In this document: positions 32,739-41,576 of the stretch, one piece after another
Position numbering within the stretch: position 1 is the first letter of the stretch
Layout: each line of letters starts with the position of its first letter
Assembly: GCF_003313465.1 (NCBI RefSeq)
Contig: NZ_KZ845667.1
Location: forward strand, 1 to 64,000
Reading direction: 5' to 3'
DNA: 64,000 bases
DNA from: Thermoflavimicrobium daqui
GTDB taxonomy: Bacteria; Bacillota; Bacilli; Thermoactinomycetales; Thermoactinomycetaceae
The notes under the pieces: generated by a model
Database searches by the model: none
What the model saw: only the letters and a program-made list of their open reading frames with translations
What the model was told of the DNA's origin: nothing
Translations under genes and position numbers: made by a program

Positions 32739-33863
32739 ATGCTAGAAAATATAAGTGATGTTAATTGGGGAAATTTGACACATGCTTATGGCTCTGCGAA
32801 GGATATTCCACAACAAATATATAAATTAACATCAAAAGATGAAAAGATTTGGTGGGCCTTTTTTGGTAAACTATCAAATTATATTTTATATAGAGACAAA
32901 TACATTTTTGAAGCGACGTCTTATACTGTTCCTTTCTTAATTGAACTATTAAAAGACAACAATACATTAAATCGAGAAAATATTTTAGAGCTACTTGCAG
33001 GTATTTCGAATGGAACTTCTTATAAAGCTGTTTATCAGTATCCTCCTATTAAGAATAAAATAGTTCTAACTGAAGAAGCTCATCAAGAACTAGAACAAGA
33101 GATAGAGTGGTCGAAAAAAGCAAAAGAGGCTGTTTATCAAGGAGTCCCCATATATTATCAGCTGCTTGATGATTCAGATTTCTCAGTTAGAGAAGCAGCT
33201 ATTTATACACTTGCATCTGTAAAATGGCTGGATGCGGAGATACGAACCAAATTGCGCAATAGAATGTTACATGAGACTTGTTCTCTCATTCGTACTAATC
33301 TAATTATAGCACTTGGTATACAGCGGGATAAACATAAACAAACGGTTGAGTTCTTAAATCATTGTGTTAATCAAAATCATGAACCATTAATTCAATTAGC
33401 AGCAGCAATTGCATTAGTCCATATTCAGTCCGGAAATGTTTCTAATCAAACTATTCGTGTATTAATTGATGCGATTAAAGACCCGGATCGTGTTTGTGCG
33501 TATGATAATCTACTGTTTGCTTCAATTGATATTATCCATGATATTAGTTGGTTATTGTGTTGCTTAACCAAAGAGCTGGCCACTCAATCACTCCCCCTTC
33601 TTTTAGAAGCATTCCGTAAAACTCAAAATGCCTTAGCAGCAATCGAACTATCTCGAACCATATTAATGATAACTTTTCATAAGCAGTGTATTCCTACCGG
33701 AACTCATTTTCATATGTTAACAGAAGAGCAACAAGAGACGTTGCGATGTATTGCCGAAAATGAGGTAGCTTGGAAGTTTAGTGTCAATATGGCAGAAGTA
33801 TTGAGAGACTTTCGACTACCTAGTGATTATCAAAATTTTTGTCGATTTATCAAAGGAAAATAG
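32739..33863 (+). CDS. HEAT-repeat protein of unknown function
   Basis: The 374-residue protein starts WGNLTHAYGSAKDIP, a motif I associate with a family of HEAT-repeat proteins in actinomycetes and Bacillales. Helical repeats are visible, for example LLDDSDFSVREAAIYTLASV and IQLAAAIALVHI. No catalytic motif or signal peptide is seen. Relatives are sometimes found as immunity-like or scaffolding proteins, but no toxin gene lies nearby. It is monocistronic, with GGAGGG before the ATG and a terminator after the stop. Confidence 0.7.
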   Translation: MLENISDVNWGNLTHAYGSAKDIPQQIYKLTSKDEKIWWAFFGKLSNYILYRDKYIFEATSYTVPFLIELLKDNNTLNRENILELLAGISNGTSYKAVYQYPPIKNKIVLTEEAHQELEQEIEWSKKAKEAVYQGVPIYYQLLDDSDFSVREAAIYTLASVKWLDAEIRTKLRNRMLHETCSLIRTNLIIALGIQRDKHKQTVEFLNHCVNQNHEPLIQLAAAIALVHIQSGNVSNQTIRVLIDAIKDPDRVCAYDNLLFASIDIIHDISWLLCCLTKELATQSLPLLLEAFRKTQNALAAIELSRTILMITFHKQCIPTGTHFHMLTEEQQETLRCIAENEVAWKFSVNMAEVLRDFRLPSDYQNFCRFIKGK

Positions 33864-33888
33864 CGATTCTACAATTATTGTAATGATC

Positions 33889-33925
33889 AATCAGATCTCG
33901 ATAAAAAAGAGGTCTGATTTTTTAT
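33889..33925 (+). terminator. Terminator of the HEAT-repeat gene
   Basis: AATCAGATCTC at 33889-33899 and GAGGTCTGATT at 33909-33919 form a stem with one mismatch, followed by TTTTTT. Confidence 0.85.
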
Positions 33926-34002
33926 GTCGCTTATGTGAGCAAAGGACGAATTTAATTTATCAAATAAGAAAGATTATATAGAGAGAAGAAATGAAGGTGT
34001 GA

Positions 34003-34671
34003 ATGGTCATGAGTAAGAGGAAATTTTGGTTCATTTCCTTCCTAATAATCATTGTAAATTGCTGCTTTCCAGTTGATGAAGCGAAAGCGAATTCATCTCC
34101 TATATGGATTAAAGTAGATTTATGGAAGCGGCGTCTTAATGTCATGCAAAATAATTCTATATTGGACAGCTATTTGGTAGGGGTCGGAAAGGAACAAACA
34201 CCAACACCTATTGGCAAATGGAAAATTATTGAGAAATCGAAAGGGTGGGGAGGAGGATTTGGTACACACTGGTTAGGTTTAAATGTACCTTGGGGAAAAT
34301 ATGGAATTCATGGAACCAATCGCCCCATGTCGGTTGGGAGAGATGTAAGCCATGGTTGTGTAAGGATGTTGAATACAGATATCAAGCAACTTTATAGTAA
34401 AGTTCCAGTAGGAACGATTGTTTATATTGAAGGACCTATCTTAGGACATGATGAATGGCAGTTGAAAAAACTAGTTCGTGGAGATCGTGGAACCTTAGTA
34501 ATGTTAGTACAGAATAGACTTCAAGCAGCTGGACTTTATTCTGGAAATATTGATGGTATTTTTGGATTGAACTTAGAAGATGCCATTAAGAAATATCAAA
34601 AGGCTGAGCAGCTTTTGGTAACTGGGCAGCTTCAACAAGATGAGTACATCCATTTAGGAATTGTGGAGTGA
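34003..34671 (+). CDS. L,D-transpeptidase (YkuD) with peptidoglycan-binding domain
   Basis: A signal peptide (to about residue 30, ending EAKA) leads into an L,D-transpeptidase domain with GIHGTNRPMSVGRDVSHGCV, where the final cysteine (near 119) is the nucleophile in SHGCVRM. A C-terminal peptidoglycan-binding repeat follows: VQNRLQAAGLYSGNIDGIFG. It would make 3-3 crosslinks or attach proteins in the wall. Translation starts at ATG 34003 or the in-frame ATG at 34009, both behind GAAGGTGTG. Monocistronic. Confidence 0.9.
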   Translation: MVMSKRKFWFISFLIIIVNCCFPVDEAKANSSPIWIKVDLWKRRLNVMQNNSILDSYLVGVGKEQTPTPIGKWKIIEKSKGWGGGFGTHWLGLNVPWGKYGIHGTNRPMSVGRDVSHGCVRMLNTDIKQLYSKVPVGTIVYIEGPILGHDEWQLKKLVRGDRGTLVMLVQNRLQAAGLYSGNIDGIFGLNLEDAIKKYQKAEQLLVTGQLQQDEYIHLGIVE

Positions 34672-34722
34672 AAAGATGACGATTAGAAGATATGTAAATT
34701 TAAAAAACGTGTGTATGGTTAT

Positions 34723-34759
34723 AAGCCATTGCCTTTTGAATAAGGAGATGGCTTTTTTA
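34723..34759 (+). terminator. Terminator of the L,D-transpeptidase gene
   Basis: AAGCCAT at 34723-34729 pairs with ATGGCTT at 34748-34754 followed by TTTTT. Confidence 0.65.
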
Positions 34760-34904
34760 GCATAAAAAAAGATGACCATTGTTTTATGTTGATAAATAGG
34801 AATATCAATTATTTAAATATTGTCCTAATTATATACATATGATATCATATAGATACTATATAAATATTATTTTATTACATTTTAAAATGAGAGGAAACGT
34901 TCAG

Positions 34905-35675
34905 ATGATTAGCTCATTATCCATTGCCGGAATGGTCATTCAGTTTATTTTATCAGTCGGTTTTCCGATTTTTTTATTGCTTTATTTTCATAGAAAACAG
35001 GGAATTTCTTGGAAGTCCATAATGATAGGTGCTCTTACTTTTGTTGTGTTTGTGCTCTTTTTAGAAAAAATGATGCATTCCTATTTATTACAAGGGAACA
35101 CCTCAACGGCAAACTTCTTTAAAAGCCATCCAATTATTTTAGCTTTATATGGTGCTTTGGCAGCAGGGATTTTTGAAGAAATCGGAAGATATATTAGCTT
35201 TACGATTCTTTTATCGAAATACCGTGAGCGTAAAGATGGTATTTCCTACGGAATCGGGCATGGGGGAATTGAGGCCGTTGTTCTTGGGGGAATATCAATT
35301 ATCACAGCAATTAGTCTTGCATTAAGTATTAACGCAGGCACTTTTGACCAGATGGTAGGAAATCAACCAGATATGGGAGTATTAAAAAAGACTTTATTGG
35401 AAACACCTTTTTATATTTATTTTGTAGCAGCAGTAGAACGGATTGGGGCTGTTTTCATTCAAATCGCTTTATCCCTAATTGTTTTATATGGAGTAAAACA
35501 ACAGAAATGGATTTACTTAGTTGGTGCTATATTGTTCCATGCCTTAATCGATTTACCTGTTGGTTTCTATCAAACAGGACTTATTCCACTATGGATAGCT
35601 GAAGGATTTATTTTAGTGTGGGCTGTTATATCAATCACTGTTATTCGTAAATCGAAAACATGGTTTATCAAATGA
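34905..35675 (+). CDS. YhfC-family intramembrane metalloprotease-like protein
   Basis: This hydrophobic protein has three motifs of the YhfC family (PF10086, related to CPBP/Abi proteases): FEEIGRYISF, YGIGHGGIEA and LFHALIDLP, supplying the glutamates and histidines of a predicted membrane-embedded metal site. I place the start at ATG 34905, eight bases after AGAGGAAA; the longer upstream reading has no ribosome binding site. It encodes 256 residues. The substrate is unknown. It is a single-gene unit between an L,D-transpeptidase and a propeller protein gene. Confidence 0.8.
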   Translation: MISSLSIAGMVIQFILSVGFPIFLLLYFHRKQGISWKSIMIGALTFVVFVLFLEKMMHSYLLQGNTSTANFFKSHPIILALYGALAAGIFEEIGRYISFTILLSKYRERKDGISYGIGHGGIEAVVLGGISIITAISLALSINAGTFDQMVGNQPDMGVLKKTLLETPFYIYFVAAVERIGAVFIQIALSLIVLYGVKQQKWIYLVGAILFHALIDLPVGFYQTGLIPLWIAEGFILVWAVISITVIRKSKTWFIK

Positions 35676-35831
35676 TCTTTTTGAATCGGCAAGCCTCTAT
35701 TCCATTATAAGGAGATAGTTTTTTCTCTAAAAATGGTTCACAAAACAATCAAAAATCCAATACTTATTTTTTTGATAGAAGGGTAAGTAGTTAGTATATC
35801 TATTTAATCCAAAAATGAAAGGACGGTCTGG

Positions 35832-36902
35832 GTGACTCGATTTTTCATTGGAATGGAAAAAGAGTTGTTGGTCGTTGATCAGGTTGGGTCCCAACTCAAG
35901 GTACAAAAAGAGCTACAAGGGATGCAAGTTACTTGTATTGCTGTTGATCCATTTTGTTCACAACGATTGTATTGTGGAACATTTAACAGGGGATTGTGGA
36001 AAAGCGATGATGCTGGGCAAACTTGGGAGGCGATCGGTGATCCCTGCCTCTATACCGATTCGTTGGACGAGTCAGGAATTCTCCATGCAAGTATAACAGC
36101 GATTGCTGTGAGTCCAACGAAACGGATTGGAAACTATGGTGTTGTTTATGTAGGAACGGAGCCAAGTGCTGTCTTTTACTCTGAAGATGGAGGAGAAACT
36201 TGGAAGGAGTTTAAGTCGGTTAGAGCTCTACCTTCAGCTTCAACTTGGAGCTTTCCACCTCGGCCTCATACCAGCCATGTTCGTTGGATTACACCTGATT
36301 TTCATCACGAAAATCGGTTGTCGGTCTCTATTGAATTTGGTGCGGTGATTCGGAGTTTTGATGGTGGCGAGAATTGGGAGGATAAGAAGTTCGGAGGACC
36401 ATTAGATGTTCACACTCTATTAATGCATCCAACTATACCGGACCGTCTTTATGCAGCCTGTGGAGATGGATATTTTCAACCTGGAAGAGGATTTCTTGAG
36501 AGTAAGGATTTTGGGGAAACATGGCAACCTAATAGTGATGGGCTTGAGCACCACTATTTATATAGCTTAGCTGTTGATGTAAGAGATCCCAATATCATGA
36601 TCGTGTCAGCAGCCAAAAGCCCTTATTATGCGCATCATGCTAAGTTGGGAATCTCGACGATCTATCGTAAAGAAGGCGACCAGCCGTGGCAAGAAGTTCG
36701 GACTGGTCTGCCAGCAAGTGAAGGGACTACCATTTCCATGCTGGCTGCTCATCCACAAAAAGCACATCAATTTTATGCTTTAAATAATCATGGGCTTTTT
36801 GTGTCAGATGACAAAGGTGTTACTTGGGAACGATTTGATTTTCCTTGGGATGAATTATATTTAGAGCAAAGGGCCCGCGCTCTACTTGTACTAGAATATT
36901 GA
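35832..36902 (+). CDS. BNR/Asp-box beta-propeller protein
   Basis: Five Asp-box repeats (SxDxGxTW) are visible: SDDAGQTW, SEDGGETW, SFDGGENW, SKDFGETW and SDDKGVTW. They mark a sialidase/sortilin-type propeller. No catalytic residues of sialidases (Arg triad) are obvious and there is no signal peptide, so it is better described as a propeller of unknown function, possibly a glycosidase-like cytoplasmic protein. The start is GTG 35832 about nine bases after AAAGGA. Length 356. Confidence 0.75.
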   Translation: MTRFFIGMEKELLVVDQVGSQLKVQKELQGMQVTCIAVDPFCSQRLYCGTFNRGLWKSDDAGQTWEAIGDPCLYTDSLDESGILHASITAIAVSPTKRIGNYGVVYVGTEPSAVFYSEDGGETWKEFKSVRALPSASTWSFPPRPHTSHVRWITPDFHHENRLSVSIEFGAVIRSFDGGENWEDKKFGGPLDVHTLLMHPTIPDRLYAACGDGYFQPGRGFLESKDFGETWQPNSDGLEHHYLYSLAVDVRDPNIMIVSAAKSPYYAHHAKLGISTIYRKEGDQPWQEVRTGLPASEGTTISMLAAHPQKAHQFYALNNHGLFVSDDKGVTWERFDFPWDELYLEQRARALLVLEY

Positions 36903-37025
36903 TCGTTTAATAAAGTGACCTAAATGATTCAGGCTTTTTCAGTTGAACGACTTTGGTTTGCTTTGTTGTGAATCGAGGGTAAAATGAAAAAGAAAAAACG
37001 AATATGCCCATTTTGTTAACAAGCT

Positions 37026-37050
37026 GAGAGCCTATACCATGGCTCTCTTT
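37026..37050 (+). terminator. Terminator of the propeller gene
   Basis: GAGAGCC at 37026-37032 and GGCTCTC at 37041-37047 followed by TTTT. Confidence 0.7.
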
Positions 37051-37087
37051 TGAATTACAAAGATGAGAGAAGTCATTAGGAGGATAT

Positions 37088-37621
37088 ATGGGAGACATAT
37101 ACATACGCAAATTACAAATAGAAGATGCATTGCCTCTTTTAGAGCTACGGTTAAGAAATCGTCAGTTTTTAAAAGCCTATGAACCAATAACTCCCGATTC
37201 ACATTATACTTTGGAAGAGCAGCAGAAAGTGATCCATTCTGTGGCTAGAAATTGGGATCAGGATTTAGGATATGGTTTCGGTGTGTTTTTACAACCCACT
37301 CATCAATTAATTGGACGCGTGAATTTAAGTAATGTAGTACGAGGAGCATGGCAAAATTGTACGATTGGATATTTTTTGGATCAACAGATGAATGGTAAAG
37401 GGTATATGACCAAAGCAGTCCAACAAGCCATTCATTTTGCTTTTTATGAAGTAAATCTACATCGTGTTCAAGCTGCGATAATGCCACATAATGTAGCATC
37501 TCTTCGTGTCATTGAAAAAGTAGGATTTCGAAAAGAAGGTTATTCTAAATATTATTTAAAAATCAATGGTAAGTGGGAGGATCATCTAATCTACGCCATA
37601 ACACCTGAGATGTCAAATTAG
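37088..37621 (+). CDS. GNAT acetyltransferase (RimJ/RimL type)
   Basis: The 177-residue protein has a GNAT core with IGYFLDQQMNGKGYMTKAV (acetyl-CoA loop) and VNLHRVQAAIMPHNVASLRVIEKVGF, the typical RimJ/RimL ending where one residue is followed by EKVGFRKEGY. It would acetylate an N-terminal amine or a small molecule. AGGAGG precedes the ATG. It is flanked by terminators on both sides, so it is a single-gene unit. The exact substrate cannot be told. Confidence 0.88.
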   Translation: MGDIYIRKLQIEDALPLLELRLRNRQFLKAYEPITPDSHYTLEEQQKVIHSVARNWDQDLGYGFGVFLQPTHQLIGRVNLSNVVRGAWQNCTIGYFLDQQMNGKGYMTKAVQQAIHFAFYEVNLHRVQAAIMPHNVASLRVIEKVGFRKEGYSKYYLKINGKWEDHLIYAITPEMSN

Positions 37622-37663
37622 ACCATGAGTGAGAAGAGGTTAGTAGTCTACTGGTGAAAGCTG

Positions 37664-37690
37664 GATAACCGCCATAGGTTATCTTTTTTA
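37664..37690 (+). terminator. Terminator of the GNAT gene
   Basis: GATAACC at 37664-37670, loop, GGTTATC at 37677-37683, then TTTTTT. Confidence 0.85.
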
Positions 37691-37883
37691 TTGATGGAAG
37701 AATTCATGTAAATAAATAAAATCTAATTGTAAATAAGTAATAGAAATTTCGTTAATAAACTTTTACAATAAACAAGTATGAAAAGTTTTTATATCGCTAG
37801 GTAGGAGGTGATTAGATCTCAGATAAAAACGGATGAAAAGAGGGATGATAAATATAATATGAGAAGGAAAGGTAGGGGTTATA

Positions 37884-39335
37884 TTGTCTACACTAAACCA
37901 AGATGAGTTGATTAATAAGGAACAAGGAAGTAGTGTAGTTAAGACAGATAAGAAAAAAAACATTGACTTTTCTAAACCACTGTGGCAATCAATGATTATT
38001 TTCTTTATTCCTTTGGTATTTAGCAATTTATTACAATCCCTTGGTGGAACAGTTAGTTCTGTAATCATTGGAAAAAACTTAGGGGAAAATGCACTTGCAG
38101 CAGCCAGCGCGGTCTTTCCCATTACTTTTTTCTTAATTTCTTTTATCATTGGCTTAGGAAGTGCAAGTTCTGTTCTCATCGGTCAAGCATTTGGTAGTAA
38201 AAATATTGAGCGAATGAAATCTACAGTTGGAACTTCACTCACTTTTGCATTGATATTAGGGATTTTATCGGCGATTCTAGGAAATTTGTTTGCTGATCAA
38301 CTTCTTACCTTAATTGGCATTCCAAGGGTGATTGCTGCGGAGTCTGCGCGGTTTATGCACATTTTGTTTACAGGTCTACCGATTATGTTTCTATATGTGA
38401 TCTATACGACTTTTTTAAGAGGTACAGGTGATTCTAAAACTCCTTTTTACTTCCTGTTAATTAGTACTATTTTAACGATTATTCTTACCCCAGCTGTTTT
38501 ATTTGGTTGGTTTGGTATCCCGGCGATGGGAGTAGAGGGCTCTGCTTTAGCAACCATTATAGCTAACCTTATTTCACTGATCATTCTTATTGTCTACTTG
38601 CGAAAAATCCGACATCCATTGGCGCTCGATAATGAGACGATCAAAAAGCTACGTTTAGATCCTGCTATTCTTCGTCTGATGGTAAAAATTGGACTCCCGA
38701 CTAGTGTTCAGATGATTTTTATTTCATTTTCCGAAATAGCTATTGTTACATTTATTAATCGTTTTGGTGAGCAGGCAACGGCAGCATATGGTGCCATTAA
38801 CCAAGTAATTAATTATATACATATTCCGGCCATGAGCTTAAGTATTGCTGTGGGTATTTTTGGCGCGCAACTAATTGGAGCTAACAAGCAGCAACGTCTT
38901 AACGAACTACTAAAGAACGCAATAGCTCTTAACTACATCATTGGACTTACATTGACGGGACTGGCCTATTTGTTTAGTAAGCCTATTTTATCTTTATTTT
39001 TGACTGATCCAACTACGTTAGCAACAGCCCAAACATCTTTATATATTACATTGTGGTCTTTTATTATTCTGGGACATAGCATTATTTTATCAGGACTCAT
39101 GCGGTCGAGTGGGACCGTACTATGGCCAACCGCTTTAACAACTTTATCTGTAATTCTAGTTGAGATGCCTTCTGCATACATTCTTTCACATACCATTGGC
39201 TTGCATGGAGTTTGGCTTGCATATCCGCTGTCTTTTATTACTTCACTCATTGCATTATATGTGTACTATCATTTCTTCTGGAAAAATAAGAAACATACTC
39301 GCTTTTTTGAGAAGCCAGAGAAACAACCATCATAA
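37884..39335 (+). CDS. MATE-family multidrug efflux transporter
   Basis: The 483-residue protein has twelve predicted membrane helices in two similar halves. Family segments include PLVFSNLLQSLGGTVSSVIIG, GIGSASSVLIG-like GLGSASSVLIGQAFG, and IGLPTSVQMIF at the start of the second half. Such proteins export cationic drugs or metabolites using sodium or protons. The start is TTG 37884 behind AAAGGTAGGGG. A terminator closes the gene. No regulator lies adjacent. Confidence 0.9.
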   Translation: MSTLNQDELINKEQGSSVVKTDKKKNIDFSKPLWQSMIIFFIPLVFSNLLQSLGGTVSSVIIGKNLGENALAAASAVFPITFFLISFIIGLGSASSVLIGQAFGSKNIERMKSTVGTSLTFALILGILSAILGNLFADQLLTLIGIPRVIAAESARFMHILFTGLPIMFLYVIYTTFLRGTGDSKTPFYFLLISTILTIILTPAVLFGWFGIPAMGVEGSALATIIANLISLIILIVYLRKIRHPLALDNETIKKLRLDPAILRLMVKIGLPTSVQMIFISFSEIAIVTFINRFGEQATAAYGAINQVINYIHIPAMSLSIAVGIFGAQLIGANKQQRLNELLKNAIALNYIIGLTLTGLAYLFSKPILSLFLTDPTTLATAQTSLYITLWSFIILGHSIILSGLMRSSGTVLWPTALTTLSVILVEMPSAYILSHTIGLHGVWLAYPLSFITSLIALYVYYHFFWKNKKHTRFFEKPEKQPS

Positions 39336-39353
39336 AAATAGAGTTCAATGTTG

Positions 39354-39397
39354 AAAAAAGCAAGGGGAAATATGATATGTTTCTCCTTGCTTTTTTA
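39354..39397 (+). terminator. Terminator of the MATE gene
   Basis: AAAAGCAAGG and CCTTGCTTTT arms with an inner GGAAA/TTTC extension, ending in TTTTTT at about 39396. Confidence 0.85.
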
Positions 39398-39430
39398 AAA
39401 TGAATGATTCAATATTGATCTGAAATATGC

Positions 39431-39476
39431 TATCATATTATTATGAAATATATGAATATTTCATAATAATATGATA
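39431..39476 (+). promoter_or_regulatory. Perfect 21-bp palindrome immediately before the SPOR gene
   Basis: Bases 39431-39451 and 39456-39476 are perfectly complementary around a 4-base loop (ATGA). The right arm ends four bases before the AGGGGTGATGG ribosome binding site. There is no T run, so it is not a terminator. It may be a protein-binding operator or an mRNA hairpin controlling translation. Confidence 0.8.
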
Positions 39477-39492
39477 AATAGGGGTGATGGAA

Positions 39493-40053
39493 GTGAAACT
39501 AAACCGAATGGTAGCATTTTTGTCCTTTTTTGTATTGCTATTTATATCAGGATTTCAGCCAGTAGCTAATGCAAAAGAATCAAAATCTCTTTACTATGTT
39601 TATGTAGGTTCTTTTAAAAGTAAAGAAAATGCATTAAATAGACAAGAAGCATTAGCTAAAAAAAATGTGAACTCATTTATCAAAACAGTCAAGATTAAAG
39701 GGGTTACCTGGTATCGAGTACAAGTGGGGGCATTTCAATACCATGCAAATGCCAAAGCGATGGTTAGTAGGATGAAAAAAGCTGGATTCCATGATGGTTT
39801 TATCATGCATCAAAAGATTGGGAAGATCTATAGTGTTTATGCTGGCTCTTATATATATAAATCTTATGCGATTCGCCAACAGAAGAAACTAGCAGCGAAA
39901 GGCTATTTATCCTCAATTGAAATTGCATTTGTCAAAGGGAAGAAGTGGTATCGAGTTCACCTCAAGGATTATACAGATCCCAAAGCAGCAGTAAGCTTTG
40001 TAAATAAACTAAAGAGAGCGAAAATCAATGGATCTTTTATTGTTGCCAAATAA
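39493..40053 (+). CDS. Secreted protein with two SPOR-like repeats
   Basis: A signal peptide (about residues 1-27, ending ANAKES) is followed by two related segments of about 75 residues. The first has YYVYVGSFKSKENALNRQEAL and WYRVQVGAFQYHANAKAMV, the second YSVYAGSYIYKSYAIRQQK and WYRVHLKDYTDPKAAVSFV. This is the SPOR (septal peptidoglycan-binding) pattern. It is likely a wall-associated protein that recognises denuded glycan strands. I choose GTG 39493 because AGGGGTGAT precedes it by four bases; upstream ATG/GTG codons lie in that site. A perfect palindrome sits just upstream. Confidence 0.8.
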   Translation: MKLNRMVAFLSFFVLLFISGFQPVANAKESKSLYYVYVGSFKSKENALNRQEALAKKNVNSFIKTVKIKGVTWYRVQVGAFQYHANAKAMVSRMKKAGFHDGFIMHQKIGKIYSVYAGSYIYKSYAIRQQKKLAAKGYLSSIEIAFVKGKKWYRVHLKDYTDPKAAVSFVNKLKRAKINGSFIVAK

Positions 40054-40061
40054 ATAATAGA

Positions 40062-40094
40062 TTGGGGTTATTCAAAGAATGACCCCATATTTTA
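40062..40094. terminator. Terminator of the SPOR gene
   Basis: TGGGGTTATTC and GAATGACCCCA arms with one mismatch, followed by TATTTTAT. Confidence 0.7.
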
Positions 40095-40102
40095 TGTTTG
40101 TG

Positions 40103-40412
40103 TTAAAGTATCTTCTTTAAATAATAACGTTGATGACCGACTGGGCAATCCTCTAGTACTCCAAAGACCTGATATCCATTTTTGATATAAAAATCTTTTG
40201 CTTGAAAATCAAATGTGTCTGAGTGGACCAAATGTGTTCCCATTTTTTTGCAGTTTGCTCCATGTGATGGAGTAGCTTGGAACCTAATCCTTTTTTACGA
40301 TAGGATTCATCAATCCGAAAAATTTGGATTTCTTTTAGCAGGAATTTGTTTTAATTTTCCGGCTAAAGCTTGCCCATGTAATGGTTCTTTAGCTAATTGA
40401 TCAATTGATTAT
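40103..40412 (-). pseudogene. Frameshifted GNAT acetyltransferase gene
   Basis: The minus strand encodes, in three successive frames, LAKEPLHGQALAGKLKQI, then IFRIDESYRKKGLGSKLLHH with the acetyl-CoA loop, then SDTFDFQAKDFYIKNGYQVF followed by GVLEDCPVGHQRYYLKKIL and TAA. Together they reconstitute the C-terminal two thirds of a common small-molecule GNAT. At least two frameshifts and loss of the N-terminus make it non-functional. Confidence 0.85.
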
Positions 40413-40517
40413 AATTGGAGACTAAATAAATTATTAAATTATTTTTTTATGAAATAATATATAATATAATAATACATGTTATTATTTTGTTAAATTGATA
40501 TATTGGAGGTATTTAGG

Positions 40518-41294
40518 ATGAGCTTTGAAGAAAAGGTTGTTTTAATCACTGGTGCCGCTGGAGAAATTGGTAGAGCAACTGCTCGGAAATTTATGAATAG
40601 TAAAGCTAAATTAGCTTTGGTTGATGTAAATAAATCGGCATTAGAAGAAGTGGTGAGGGAGCTTAAATTAGAGGAAGATCAAGTACTCACTATTGCTGCT
40701 GACTGTTCTAAAGAGGAAGATGTGGTTAACTATACACAAGAGGTAGTTCGTTACTTTGGGCAGATAGATGTGTTTTTTAACAATGCTGGCATTGAAGGAA
40801 AAGTGGGACCGATTACAGATTTGGATATTGAAGTATTGGACCAAGTTTATCAAGTCAATATTCGTGGTGTATTTTTAGGTCTAAAACATGTGTTGAGAGT
40901 GATGAAAGAGCAAGGATCAGGTGTAGTAATTAATACAGCATCAATAGCTGGAAAGTTTGGTAGTACTGGACTTGCAGCATATACTGCCTCTAAACATGCA
41001 GTAATCGGGTTAACAAAAACTGCAGCTTTGGAGAGTGCAGATTTTGGCATTCGTGTAAATGCGATCTGTCCATCTCCGATTCATACACGTATGATGAGAT
41101 CGATTGAAGATGGAGTAGCACCAGGGAAGGGAGAATTTGTTAAAGAAAAATTGATACAATCAATCCCAATGAAACGATATGGAGAAGTAGATGAAGTAGC
41201 TAATTTGGTCTATTTCTTAGCATCAGATGAAGCAAGCTATATAACAGGGAATCATTATGCCATTGATGGGGGAATGTCTGCTACCTCTTTGTAA
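40518..41294 (+). CDS. Short-chain dehydrogenase/reductase, copy 1
   Basis: The 258-residue protein is a classical SDR: NAD(P)-binding TGAAGEIGRA (near 10-19), an acidic LALVDVNK after beta-2 that favours NAD over NADP, NNAGIEG, catalytic serine in NTASIAG and YTASK with Tyr/Lys, then the C-terminal ITGNHYAIDGG. I place the start at ATG 40518, seven bases after GGAGGT. It is followed by a paralog with the same orientation (about half the residues identical by eye), suggesting tandem duplication. The substrate is unknown. The upstream 90 bases are extremely AT-rich. Confidence 0.88.
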   Translation: MSFEEKVVLITGAAGEIGRATARKFMNSKAKLALVDVNKSALEEVVRELKLEEDQVLTIAADCSKEEDVVNYTQEVVRYFGQIDVFFNNAGIEGKVGPITDLDIEVLDQVYQVNIRGVFLGLKHVLRVMKEQGSGVVINTASIAGKFGSTGLAAYTASKHAVIGLTKTAALESADFGIRVNAICPSPIHTRMMRSIEDGVAPGKGEFVKEKLIQSIPMKRYGEVDEVANLVYFLASDEASYITGNHYAIDGGMSATSL

Positions 41295-41350
41295 TCGATC
41301 TTACCTCTAAGATACGTTCAGTATAATAAATCGAAGAGTTGCCTTCTAAA

Positions 41351-41497
41351 TTAGCCGCTCATCGCTTCCCCACTTGCTCCCGTGGCCTTAATCGGTCCAT
41401 CGAGTTCCTTAAAGCTATACTCTTGAGATAACTCTTGTCTCTTTGGGGAAAAGTTGATCCAACATATAAACGACTCGCAGCTTCGTCTAGGAATAAT
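41351..41497 (-). pseudogene. Unidentified coding-like remnant between the two dehydrogenases
   Basis: A 48-codon minus-strand frame without a start codon reads WINFSPKRQELSQEYSFKEL then DGPIKATGASGEAMSG before TAA. The base composition is clearly less AT-rich than the flanks. I do not recognise it. It could be a fragment of an inserted gene. Confidence 0.3.
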
Positions 41498-41576
41498 CTA
41501 AGTTTTGGATCGAATTATGCTACAAGTTGAAATAGAAATTAAAAATATAAACTTAAAAAATGAAAGGGGTTTAAAA

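Noticed and set aside
40425-40500. Palindrome-rich, nearly pure AT stretch before the first SDR
   Set aside because: The inverted repeats are imperfect and expected in such AT-rich sequence.
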